Shown: piece by piece, positions 20,492-30,925 of the stretch
Position numbering within the stretch: the first letter of the stretch is position 1
How the letters are laid out: the number at the start of each line of letters is the position of its first letter
Assembly (NCBI GenBank): GCA_003693505.1
Contig: QUZD01000024.1
Coordinates: 248,001 to 312,000, forward strand
DNA from: Pseudonectria foliicola
Lineage: Eukaryota > Ascomycota > Sordariomycetes > Hypocreales > Nectriaceae
Length of the DNA: 64,000 bases
Direction: 5' to 3'
Notes under the pieces: model-generated
Seen by the model: only the letters and a program-made list of their open reading frames with translations
The model's database searches: none
What the model was told of the DNA's origin: nothing
Translations under genes and position numbers: made by a program

Positions 20492-22908
20492 ATGACCGCT
20501 CAAGCCTCGGCTCCGACTCCCACCCCGCTGCCAGACCTTCCCGACGACAGCTTCTTCAGTCCGACGCAATGGCAGGTTTTGACGGCTATTCTGGACGGCA
20601 TTCTTCCTTCCATCTGCGCTGAGTCGGCCGTCACCGACAAGATTGGCCAGATCTCCATCCCAGACCGTGAGCTTGAAGACGTGCTGGAGCAGACCGCTGG
20701 GTCATTGGCACCTCCGGCTACAAAGGATAGCCTCCGCAGGTTGCTGCTCCATCGGTCATCTCAAGATGCCCGCTTCATGGCCAACATCCTAAGGACACTG
20801 GTCGAGAGTCCCCCGAGCCAGCAGCAGAAGCTCTCTGGGCTCCTCAAGCTGATGGCGTGAGTTTTCGGCTGGGCCATGAGTTTGGTGTCTGACGATTTAC
20901 TGATTTGAACTGTAAAGCACTCGTCCCGGAAGTTACATGATCACAGGGTACTGGTATCCAATCTACGATCAGCCGGCATACGTGCGGGAGGCCATCATCA
21001 AGTCGTGGACAAAGTCGCGCACCGTCGTTCTGAGAAGTGTGGCTAAAACTATGATTACTTTGGCACAAAAGTCCAGTAGCCAAACTGATCCCATCTTTCC
21101 CGAGTTGTCCGGCTACTCTGATACGCCGCGGAATTGGAAGCCTGGCCCTGATGTTGACTACTCATTCCTCCAGCTCGAGCCCGGTTCCGATGTCGAGATT
21201 CTCGAGACCGACGTGGTCATTGTCGGCTCAGGGTGCGGAGGGGCCGTCTCTGCCAAGAACCTGGCCGAGGCCGGCCACAAGGTCCTGGTTGTCGACAAGG
21301 GCTACCGCTTCCAGTCATCCCAGCTGCCCATGACACAAGACGCGGCCTGCAACTACCTCTATGACAATCGCGGGTTCTACATGTCCGATGACAACAGCTG
21401 CTCCGTTTCTGCTGGTGGCGCCTGGGGCGGCGGCGGTACTGTCAACTGGAGCGTGTGCCTTAAACTCCAGGACTTTGTGCGCAAAGACTGGGCTGACCAG
21501 GGACTTCCCTTCTTTGCCTCCAAGGATTTCGACGACTGCGTGGAGCGTATCTACAACTATGTAGGAGCTGGTACCGACAACATCCGTCACAACCACCGGA
21601 ATCAGATGCTACTCAAAGGCTCCGAGTTGCTCGGCTGGGCCGCCCAGGCCGCTCCTCAAAACACGGCCGGAAAGGAGCACTTCTGCGGCTATTGCCACAT
21701 GGGATGCGGATCGGGCGAGAAGCGAGGTCCTGCTACCTCTTGGCTACCGGACGCCGCATCGGCTGGGGCGCAGTTTTTGGAAGGATTCCAGGTAGACCGA
21801 GTGCTCTTCGACGAGGATGGAACAACGGCTGTCGGCATCGAGGGCGAGTGGACATCCAGAGACTCCAAAGGAGGCGTGAGCGGCCCAGAGAGCGAAAGAG
21901 TCAAGAGACGAGTCGTAGTCAAGGCCAAGAAGGTGGTCATGGCAGCAGGCTCGTTGTGGACCCCAGTGCTTCTAACAAAAAGCGGCGTCACGGTAAGTGA
22001 GACGAGTTTGACTGCCCTGGTTTCAAATTGCTAACAGATGGTGTCCAGAATCCCCACGTCGGATCCAATCTACACCTCCACCCGTGCAACTTTGTTGGGG
22101 CGGTGTACAAGGAGGAGACGACCCCGTGGGAGGGAGGCATCATCACCAGCTACTGTTCCGAGTTTGAAGACCTAGACGGCCATGGCCACGGCGTAAAGCT
22201 GGAAACGACGTGCATGGTGGTAAGTGGACGATGGCGGCCCCGTCTCTCGTTTCCCAAAGCGCCCTGGCTAATCTGTGTCAGCCCTATGCCTTCTGCTCGT
22301 TCCTGCCCTGGACCGGTGGCCTGGACAACAAGTTGAACATGAGCAAGTTTCGTCACTTGGACGGTTACATCTCCATTACCCGGGATCGCGACACTGGCAA
22401 GGTGTATCCAGATCCCACCACGGGCCGGCCCCGGATCGCCTACACCGTCTCGGACTACGACCGCCGCCACACCCTCGAGGGGGTCGAAGCTCTGGCCAAG
22501 ATTTGCCATGTCACTGGGGCCACCGAGATCCACCCCGTCATCCCAGGGCTTGAACCTTTTATCCGGTCCAACCCGGCGGCGGCCGAGGCATCTAGCAGCA
22601 GAAGCAGCGGCAGCAGCAGCGACCCTGGCGACCCGGACTTTGCGAGCTGGCTGCGCCGGCTCCGCGAGCTCGGCAACAAGCCTCCCGTCACGTCATGGTC
22701 GTCGGCACACCAGATGGGCACGTGCCGCATGGGTGCCAGTGCCGACGACGGCGTGGTCGACGAGGTGGGCCGGGTCTGGGGAAGGCAGAATCTATACATT
22801 GCTGACGCCAGTGTCTTTCCCACTGCGAGCGGTGTAAACCCAATGATTACAGTCATGACGATTGCCGACTGGGTATCCCGTGGGATGAGCAAAGAACTCA
22901 AGGCGTAG
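20492..22908 (+). CDS. Long-chain fatty alcohol oxidase (GMC oxidoreductase)
   Basis: FAD-dependent oxidase of the GMC family that oxidises long-chain alcohols to aldehydes and releases H2O2; it acts in omega-oxidation of alkanes and fatty acids, usually at the ER or peroxisome. Exons are 20492-20856, 20918-21992, 22049-22219 and 22282-22908, giving 745 aa, the usual length. The ADP-binding motif VIVGSGCGGAVSAKN lies near residue 222, with VLVVDKGY at the end of strand 2. The GGGTVNWSVC segment is the GMC FAD-contact region. The C-terminal GMC block has SSAHQMGTCRMG near residue 676 and FPTASGVNPMITVMT. An acidic 150-residue N-terminal region is typical of FAO. A Ser/Gly-rich insert precedes the last domain. 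No PTS1 is seen at the C-terminus (ELKA). It is divergent from the reductase gene. Confidence 0.93.
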
Positions 22909-23646
22909 CCATACTGTCAATTCCGGCCAGATGTCGTGGCCCAGTTTGATCAACAAGTCCAGTGTATATTTTCCTGGCATTCAGTAGCATCCCTGTTCAA
23001 TAACACCCACATCAAAAAACCTCTCTGTACATGTACTGTACTACTCAAGGTTGTTTGTAAGTGTACAGCAGATGTTGGCCAAGCCAGCGCTGATGAACCA
23101 GTCAGTATTGTTATGGAGGCGGAGGCATCCAACCTGCCAACCTACCCTGCAGGGCCGCGCTCAAGAATGGAGCAAGTGGTGTTGGCGGCCCAGATGTCCA
23201 AGAAGAGCCCAAGTAGCGGGACGGTTCTAGGTGCACGAGTGTGGCGATTAAGTGGCTCGACCTGGCACTGTAGGTATTAATCATGTGATCGGTGACGACG
23301 GAGGACGGAAGTTCTGCGAAGCAAACGGTCAGAGCCCGAGCAGCCGAGTTAAGCTCGCAGGGGTGGGCGTCGGGTTCACCTCTTGGGTGCATGTTGCAGC
23401 CAAACCTGACAAGGACCCGATGGCAGAAGAAAACATCCGGGAATGCCCACAAGCTGACAGTTGAACGATGCCTTTCGAAACTGCGGGGACACGCAGTGGC
23501 AACAAGAAGCTGGCAGGGCGGCAGGCTTGCAGGCTAACAAGCTGTGTTTGCCGACGGCACTTTGCAGCCTCTTGGAACCACAGGCTCGGAACAAGCAGCC
23601 ACGCAGCCCACCTCGACCTCATACAGTAACATTGCTGTCAGACTGT

Positions 23647-23678
23647 CAGGCTGCCAGGCTGCCAGGCTGCCGGGCTGC
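23647..23678. repeat. CAGGCTGC octamer tandem repeat
   Basis: Four copies of an 8-bp CAGGCTGC unit, the last with one change. Confidence 0.8.
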
Positions 23679-23832
23679 TTGCTTGGTTGACTGGGTTGAC
23701 TAGGTTAACTGGCCTGGTGGCACACGGCGACTTCTAGTGTAGGCCTCCCGCCCCGTAGCCGTAGCCTCGGGAGCGGGAGTGGGGCGGGCGACGTGTGAGG
23801 CGGCGGAGGCGGCGGGGACGGCGGAGGGGACG

Positions 23833-23945
23833 CCACAGCCACAGCCCCAGCACAGCACAGCACAGCAACAATACGTAAATACAACACAATCGAAACATAC
23901 AGCGCAATACAGTACATATACACAGCAAAGCACAGCACAGCCACG
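23833..23945. repeat. CAGCA/CACAG-rich low-complexity patch
   Basis: Runs of CAGCA units at both ends of an A/C-rich stretch that is nearly free of T in places. It is non-coding on the evidence available. Confidence 0.6.
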
Positions 23946-26900
23946 CCCGCCTGCACCACCAGAATCCCAGGAACCAGGGAAATCATGCAGAAGCGGCTGC
24001 CGCTTATGCAGTTGGGCAGGGAAAGCCTGCGCGATCAGCAGGAGCAGAAGCAGAAGCGGCCGGGCCAACGTTGCATTGGCCCTTGATGCTCACAGGGCCC
24101 CGAGCAGGAGGGAGGGGAGGGGAGGTTCAGCTTTGCATGGTCTTGGGGGTGGCGTATCGGTCCAAGTCAGAGAATCGGCTTGACTGTTGACTGGCAAGAC
24201 TGGCAATGCTGGTTTTCCCCCCCTCCCCCCCAAATGTGGAATCGAGTTTTGGGATGGGCTTTTCGATGCAGGGTGTACAGTGGACCTGGATGCTGGCGTT
24301 GGAAAGGAAACAAACGAAACTGTTTCTGGCCACACTGGCCAGTGTGGCCAACCCTGCTAAGCCTGGCCGGCACTACAGGTTGTCCCATACCAGATTGGCC
24401 GTCTCTGAGATCTGGGATCTGCTGAAGCTAGCCCGACAATTATGGACTGTAACACAGCATGTACGGATAGGAGTCGCACGCGAGAATAGCCCGACGGTAC
24501 GTACGACTTCTGGTGACTGGCGGAGATCTTTCTGCCGAAAATGGAAGCTCGCACGAGCTACGGCTACGTGGTGATGAGTGTCTCTACCTTGGGGTAAGCC
24601 GAGGTTCATTGGAACAGGGCAACGGCGGCTGAAAATCGCCACGGCCATTTCCATCGGCCGCCGAGCTGCAACCCGCTGCTGGTGGTGGTCCTTACTGCTG
24701 TGACCGATAAGCCGGCCAGTATAAGCTGGGTGACAAAGAAAAATTGCCTCCGATCGGCCTCTCAACGGTGCCGAAGCTACAGTATCAGCGCCAGGGCCGT
24801 GCCTAAGGGCAGGCGCCCCTGTCAATATCATGGTCATCGAAACGACAGTCCTGCTGCGACCGGGCCCAACGTCATTGACCAGCTGATGCGCACTCTTGCA
24901 GATGACGGTCGGGGCGTCGCAAGCAAAAGCCCCAGAGCCAGAGCCAGAGCCGAACCAGCGGCCTTGGGAATACCAAAGCACTGTTGTTTAAGTTGGGTAT
25001 TCACCTCTATCCATACACAATGGGAGAGGCGCCACAAACGGCATGCCACATGATGCCAGCCAGCCACAGAGATTCGGCGACGGCACCCCCGGCCGCCTGT
25101 CTGTCCCATGTAAGTCGCAAGGCAGTTCGGAGATTCCCAGGTGTATTGTACAAAGTGGTGGGTCTGCCCGCCAATCCGCCCGTTACTGCACCAGTGCCGT
25201 GCCGACCCGCTTCATCAAATGGCGGGGACGAATGCAAACCGTCAAAACACTGTTGCAAGGCAAATGTTTATTTTTAGGATACCTGTGACTGCAAGTTACA
25301 ATACGTACGTACCGAGGACTAGACAGAGTTTTTGTTTGGTAGGCCATGTTTGATACTCGTCGTTTCTCCAAGGGTTGTACTTCTTCGTCCTCCTCACCGG
25401 TCTCCACGCATCCGTCGCAGGAGACGCAGCCTGCAGGCAGGACGCATAGAAGTAGCGTGCGATACTCAACACTATGTGAATGTGTTTGCCGTACGGAGTA
25501 CAAGTGGGCAGTTTGTCAGTGCCCTGGCAGGGGCTGTAAGTCAATGTCAGTGTTTCTTTGGGTCTCCATGGCATAGTGGGGATGTCGTTCTGATACATAC
25601 AATGCGGCCCATGACGCTCGGGTTCGGGCTCGGACTTGGGCTCGGGCTTCGACGGAGGGAAATATTAGCCCGTGTGACCACGGCGGATTGGAGCATGACG
25701 TGGGAAAGTAAGGTGATGCTAATTGATTGGAAAATTGGAAGCCCATGGCGCTGGGGCCACATGCAGGAGAAGGTCATTTAGCAATTCAATGATGCCTATG
25801 GCTGTTCTCCTTGGTCCCCCTTGATACTTTGGACGTACAGCAACGCCGTGACAGCTTCATGGGCCAGCCAACAGAAGCCCAGCAATGAACGTCCCAGGCA
25901 CGGCCGCAGGCACGGGCAACGAGACATCGTGAAACCCGCCGCCGAGGTCACGGGCAGGCGTGGTTGAACGTTGGACTGTTGGACCGAAGCACTGGCTGTA
26001 AACTTCCCCGTCTTTGCCCGTCCGAGAATCGGATCCGCCCCATATCCATGTGTCCATCCGCACATCGTCACTACTATATGTATATGTGGCTGTGCAATGG
26101 CCACATAGTGGACCTTGTCTGGTACTGTACTTGACGGCGGCTTTGGCGTCTCGAGCGTACCGGTACTGTACCCCTGCAGAATATCCCGGTACGTACTCCA
26201 CGTAGACAGGCAGATTTCCAGATGCGATGCGACGACTCACGGACTCGCCGAGCGGCTGCTGCCCTGGCCAAAAATAGTGCCCTACAACTTGTCCGTAGTG
26301 CGTATCGATCTGCGCTTCGATTGTGCTGTCTGCCTGGCCCGAATCTTGTCCGTCGATGCTTTTCTGCCATGCGTCATTGAGAGTCGGTCCTGCAGGCTGC
26401 TGAATGTGCGGTACGCATTCAAAGGTCCCTCGTACTCAACCTGTCCGTAGATCCCAGGCACACACAGACCTCGAAAGTTGGTCCGGTATATGCATGCGCG
26501 ATCCATGGACAGGTACAGTTGAGTCGGCGGTTGTCCGGGCCTTTAGCCCACGTCGCGGTTGAAACTGCGGCATCCAGTGTCCTGTTCCATCTGCCTAGCA
26601 GGGGGTGCAGGGCATATTGCCTAGTTGGTGCTCGGTAGAACGAGGTGGATGGATATCTTGACGCTGTCTGCCGTACTGATACTTTAGATGGCGCTTACAC
26701 ATCCGGTTGTGTATTGTACTGTACGGAGTAGCGCGTACAGGTCCTCCTGGTCACTAGACCTTCGTTTCGTTTCCTCGACTGACACACTGAATATGCAGAG
26801 CTGGGCATCAGTGGATCCCCTATTCTGGGGATAAGGAAGCGCTTTGATAGCGAGAATAATAATGCTCGGTATGTAGAAAGCCTTATCATTTTCTCGTCTT

Positions 26901-27263
26901 GCCTCGGGGCAGGCAAGGATATCACCATCTGGTATCCCGGTCCAGCTCAGCACCATCTGCCGAATGCTTCGAGAGGTTTACTGCTAGTGTTGCGGTGTTT
27001 CGTATAGCTGCGGGTGTCTGGAAACAGGGTCGGAGTGTGAATGGCATAGCAGGCCAGGCCGGGAGAGGGGAGGGAGGAGGCAGCATTTCAGAGTTCAAAG
27101 CTCCGTTCCACTAGCGACAACCCCCCCTGCTTGGGTACAGACAGCTCTCCAATGGCTTGCACCCTCGTAACTCGTCATCACGTTTCTCACGTTCCCCTTT
27201 GAGCCTGGTTCTTCCGTGGCCTCCTCTTCTGATGTCTTCGCGGCCAGCCATCTTGACCAGCTG

Positions 27264-27366
27264 ATTGGTTTCCCGATCTAGAAATCTGCCCAATCAGAAG
27301 CGACCACCGCCAGTCCCCATTAGCAAACCCACTAGGGCCGCCGTCGACTCTTAACCAACGGCCAAT
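27264..27366. promoter_or_regulatory. Three NF-Y/HAP-complex CCAAT boxes
   Basis: Three sites match the strict CCAATCA consensus: ATTGG at 27264-27268 (reverse, as TGATTGG), CCAATCAG starting at 27290 and CCAATCAG starting at 27362. They fall within 105 bp and end about 60 bp before an ATG at 27425. Such clustering is typical of active fungal promoters bound by the Hap2/3/5 complex. Confidence 0.65.
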
Positions 27367-27424
27367 CAGCGGCCAAAAGTACCCTTTTGACAGAAGACGC
27401 CTCAGCTCACCATACCACACTAGC

Positions 27425-27825
27425 ATGGATGTTCACGACGAGACAGAGGCAGAGGAATCTTTTCAGACCTCTCCGTTGCCAAGGCCGTTGCCTCACTTCA
27501 CCTCCCCTTGATTCTGCGTCTCCTCCCTGCCCCTATCGGTGGAGCCCAGACCCTTCTCCTCTCTCGACCACCATCAACCTGATGTGCTGGGAACACTGTC
27601 ACCCAACCGCCTCGTTGGATCCAGAGCTCCCCCAGACGGGAGCGACGGACCGCAACAATTTGGGTTCTGGACCGCTGTCAGAAGAGAAAAGGCCGTCGAA
27701 GAAGTAAGGTTCTGCCCTGTTCCTTTTGAAACAATGAGCTGCCCCGCAGCATCAACAAATCTCTCCAGTCCCAGAGTGTTGTGAATCCTGCCGATTCACG
27801 CCTTGACGAGGGGCGCAGAGACTGA
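27425..27825 (+). CDS. Possible small unknown gene downstream of CCAAT cluster (tentative model)
   Basis: The reason to look here is the promoter-like CCAAT cluster just upstream. From ATG 27425 an acidic N-terminus reads MDVHDETEAEESFQ. A tentative model joins 27425-27486, 27550-27703 and 27769-27825 into a 90-aa protein; the second donor (GTAAGG) is good, the first (GTTGCC) is weak. Residues such as PQQFGFWTAVRREKAVEE and VVNPADSRLDEGRRD look protein-like, but I recognise no family. Alternatives are a longer multi-exon gene reaching 28429, where two further exon-like frames occur, or a decayed gene. Confidence is low and depends on transcript data. Confidence 0.3.
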
Positions 27826-28008
27826 ACCATATACGTCGTAGTGCAGTAAATCACGATTGCTTCTCCGCGTGAGATGGCACATCCGCGTCTGTCCTGTTTC
27901 AAGCTGGAGGACCCATGACTCCTGGCTGCATTCCTTAGCACAGCTACTATTCGTATGCCTATGCAGGCCACCCGTAGGAGAGCATGAGACGACGCTCCTG
28001 ATTGACAG

Positions 28009-28149
28009 ATGCAGGATGACCGTTTAGTCGTGCTCATTTCGCGCACGGCCGACTATCGTCTGACGGGTCTGTTCAGCCCGTCGTATGTAAACGGTTGGCA
28101 TAACATAGCCAATGTGCTCTTGGTCCGCAATCTCACGAGCCTTCAATGA
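28009..28149 (+). other. Exon-like open frame of unknown meaning
   Basis: A 46-codon frame beginning MQDDRLVVLISRTADY and ending in TGA, directly after an AG acceptor-like site. Its composition is protein-like but there is no family match. It may be an exon of a gene begun at 27425, a relic, or chance. Confidence 0.2.
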
Positions 28150-28291
28150 GCGTCTTTGATAATGGTACGTGGCTACTTTGACGCAAGCTCGCAACCATGG
28201 ACGGCGAATCGGCGGCTACCCAGGTCTGATTCCCGCTTCGAAGCAAAGGATCCGACGCACTTGAGCATGCCTAGTTCTATAGCCTGCATAA

Positions 28292-28429
28292 GCGTGGCGA
28301 CGCTGCTCCCCGGGAGAGGTCCTTGAAGATAGCCCCTTGATACTGCCTTTGGTCTTACAGAACTACCTGGCCAAGGACCCGAGCACTGGCTCCGCCTATC
28401 AGAAGGAACTAGCCCTCAAATTGTGGTGA
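28292..28429 (+). other. Exon-like open frame of unknown meaning
   Basis: A 45-codon stop-free stretch without its own ATG. It ends with NYLAKDPSTGSAYQKE and a few more residues before TGA, and the sequence CTTACAG at 28354-28360 could be an acceptor. It might be a terminal exon of the cryptic unit starting near 27425. Confidence 0.2.
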
Positions 28430-29893
28430 AATGGGGAGTATATGGCTGCACAAACTGGCCGGCCACGAGGAGGGTCAAGTGGGTGTGAAGTTGGTGCAGG
28501 ATAACTGTCACTTGTCACTCGAGTGGCTTAAGGAACCAGACAGCCAGGTGCTGGGGAAGTATGGATGATTCAGTGATGCCAAAAGTAGAATAGCACGGTA
28601 TGATGTTGAACATCGGTCTTACTGAGCATGGTATCGGCCCCTTTCAGCCAGAGGGAGTCAAGCCATGATGAATAGTGCAGCTTTTGGGGGCGGCCCTCAG
28701 TGTGGCTTGAACATGGAGATAGAGGGAGACACGGCAGGAGGGGGGGGGTTCGAGAACCTGTTCCATTGACAGTCCTCGATGGGGATCCCTGCCGTCGTGT
28801 CGGAGTGCGGGTGCGGATAGAGAGTCATGGCATGGCCACAAAGAGGACTGACGGGATGACAGGTTGTGGTTGTGGTGGAGGACCGAGGTGAGAGGTCAGA
28901 AGACGATCCAAGTGCTCACCGGGTAAGGTACTTGGGTACGTACCGCGCACCAGCCACGGCTCGCAATAGGTACCGGTACTTGCTGGGCCTAGGTGTCTAA
29001 GCTGGTACGTTCCTACCTAGAGGTAGCATGTGCCATGACGATGCTGCAGCGGCAGCCTCTTTCAGCTCTCCATCTGCGACTTCGTACGGGCTCTGTACTG
29101 TAAGATACCCTAGGTACCTAGGTAATCCGGACTCTGCACCCTCTCTCATGCACGTCGTGGCTGCACAGCCCAGTCCACGAGAGCAATCGGCCAAGTGAGT
29201 ACGCTTGCATGCACTATTCTGCACCCGGTCGTGACCCTAGTTGCCACACCCTGCAAGACTGTATGTAAGGACTGCAGGTGCATGGATGGGCCATCTGCCG
29301 CCGCTTCTGCACTGCTGCAGCCAGTGAAGCTGCTAACGTCGCTATGGGTGCCCCCGCTAGGGCCCTCACTGGAGCCCGCCAGGGCTCGCTGGAAGCCCCC
29401 CCCTGGCCCCCGCTGAAGCCCGCTACAGAGGTACCGTATAGGTGGGCTGTAGGTGGCCTCCCTACCTACCAGGTAACCAGGTAGGTACATACCTTACCTA
29501 TGGAGCCCTGAGCCCTGGCTGCCTAAGGTAGTGGCTGCCCACCTACCTATGGAGGAGGTGGATGAGACACAAGCAAGTATATCTCTCCACCACACCCTCC
29601 TTTGCCTCGTCTTCTCTTCCCTCTCTTCACGACCACTCGTCCCATCTTCACTTCTGTCTCGGTTGCGGTAGCTTAGCAGGCGATCCCAGCCTCAAGTCAA
29701 ATCCCCAATCCCTGCTCTGCTCCGTTGCCTGACCATTCTTTATATTCTTTCTCTTCCCTTTATTTGTTCCCCCATCCGCCTCACTGCCTTCCCTGCCTTT
29801 CAACGCCTCGCCTGTCTGCCTGCCTGTCTATCTGTACATCACCCCAAACGAAGCCACCCTCACCAGGCTAACCCCAGACTCATTCTGTCAAAT
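28430..29893. promoter_or_regulatory. Upstream region of the unknown 343-aa gene
   Basis: The distal part carries nested palindromic words (TACCCTAGGTACCTAGGTA near 29106-29124; GGTAACCAGGTAGGTA near 29470). The proximal 320 bp (about 29570-29893) is C/T-rich, as expected for a fungal promoter and leader. No other gene was recognised. Confidence 0.5.
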
Positions 29894-30925
29894 ATGCCTG
29901 TACAGCTACTGCCGGCTTCGGCCGCCGCCTTTGCTCCCCGGGCCTCATCAGTCAACGTCGTGCTCGGGTCCAAGGTCGAGCCTTGGCTGACTCAAACCCT
30001 CAAGCGCATCAACCGGGTTAAGCGTCCCCTCAACAGTGTGCCTCAACACCACCGCTGCCTGACCGAGACGCTCTCTTCACCAAACGCCATATGGACCTTG
30101 ACTTCTTTGATGCTGCCCAAAACGCCCGAGGCCGACTTCAAGCAGGACCCCAGCAACCCCCTGGCCGAGGCTATCGCTAATTACCAGCTCCTTCATGTTG
30201 AGGCTTATATCGTCCATGTCGACATGGTCCTACGCAACGAGGTAGCCTATAAGCTCACCTCCGACACCATCGAGGCCCTCGTCGAGTATCACAAGGAGGT
30301 TCACTGTGTCGATGCCAAGGCCAACACATACGACTGGTCAGAGAAGGAGCAACAGTGCAAAAAGCTTCACGAGGATTTCATCCAAGCCATCAACAAGTTC
30401 GTCTTCCGCACTCATGTCTCCGCACTCGAGGGGCTAGAGGAAGAGGGCGCCGGCGAATTGCTCTGTGGTAGAAGTGACGAGGTCAAGACGTGCATTTCTG
30501 CTCTCATGAAGCCCCTGTTACCGCCTCCTCCGCGCGTCATTGATGTTGTTCGACAACCGACATTGCTACCCAGCTCTCCCGTCAACCATATGTGGTCCCA
30601 GTCCACTGGTCCTGGCAGTCTTGTTGCCGTCGATGCGTGGAGAGTTCTGCCCTCGAGCCCCAGCGTTACATCGTCGACCGACTCAAATACCAGCCCCATC
30701 TGGGCACCTATGGGTATGAGCGATGTCCAGTTGTCACCCACTCCGGTCTTCAGCCAACCACTTTCCACTGCCGACTTCTTCTACAGCTCTACCCAGGCAA
30801 TGGCCCCAATCCCGGCCCTGCCGCTGCCGAGCATGCTGGCCCCCATTCAATGTGGCGTTAGCGTTGGTATGGGCATGGGCGGCTTTGGCTGGGACCGATA
30901 CCAGGAGTATGCGACAACCATGTGA
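29894..30925 (+). CDS. Hypothetical protein, 343 aa, single exon
   Basis: A real-looking gene with no family I can name. The frame is uninterrupted, starts at the first ATG after a C/T-rich leader, and has strong fungal codon preference (C-ending codons). Residues 1-200 are predicted mainly helical and contain a conserved-looking block around EAYIVHVDMVLRNEVAYKL and EYHKEVHCVDAKANTYDWSE. Residues 200-343 are rich in Pro, Ser and Met with a Gly-rich end (MGMGGFGWDRYQEY) and appear disordered. There is no signal peptide or membrane helix. Its long promoter and orphan character suggest a lineage-specific or fast-evolving protein. It converges on the catalase gene. Confidence 0.75.
   Translation: MPVQLLPASAAAFAPRASSVNVVLGSKVEPWLTQTLKRINRVKRPLNSVPQHHRCLTETLSSPNAIWTLTSLMLPKTPEADFKQDPSNPLAEAIANYQLLHVEAYIVHVDMVLRNEVAYKLTSDTIEALVEYHKEVHCVDAKANTYDWSEKEQQCKKLHEDFIQAINKFVFRTHVSALEGLEEEGAGELLCGRSDEVKTCISALMKPLLPPPPRVIDVVRQPTLLPSSPVNHMWSQSTGPGSLVAVDAWRVLPSSPSVTSSTDSNTSPIWAPMGMSDVQLSPTPVFSQPLSTADFFYSSTQAMAPIPALPLPSMLAPIQCGVSVGMGMGGFGWDRYQEYATTM

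Larger units (their letters stand above)
22909..27250. other. Gene-poor intergenic stretch
   Basis: More than 4 kb without a supported gene. It begins with the alcohol oxidase 3' flank. It holds CAGGCTGC repeats (23647-23678), a CAGCA/CACAG-rich patch (23833-23945), and scattered TACGGAGTA and GGTACTGTACC words (near 25494, 26120-26200 and 26722). The longest frames are on the minus strand over these simple repeats and have no family signal. No terminal repeats or transposase motifs were seen. Confidence 0.5.

Noticed and set aside
25857..26240. A 127-codon minus-strand frame ending in a Pro/Gly-rich tail
   Set aside because: It runs over GTACTGTAC-type intergenic words and a TATATG patch, has no family features and no promoter-like sequence upstream.
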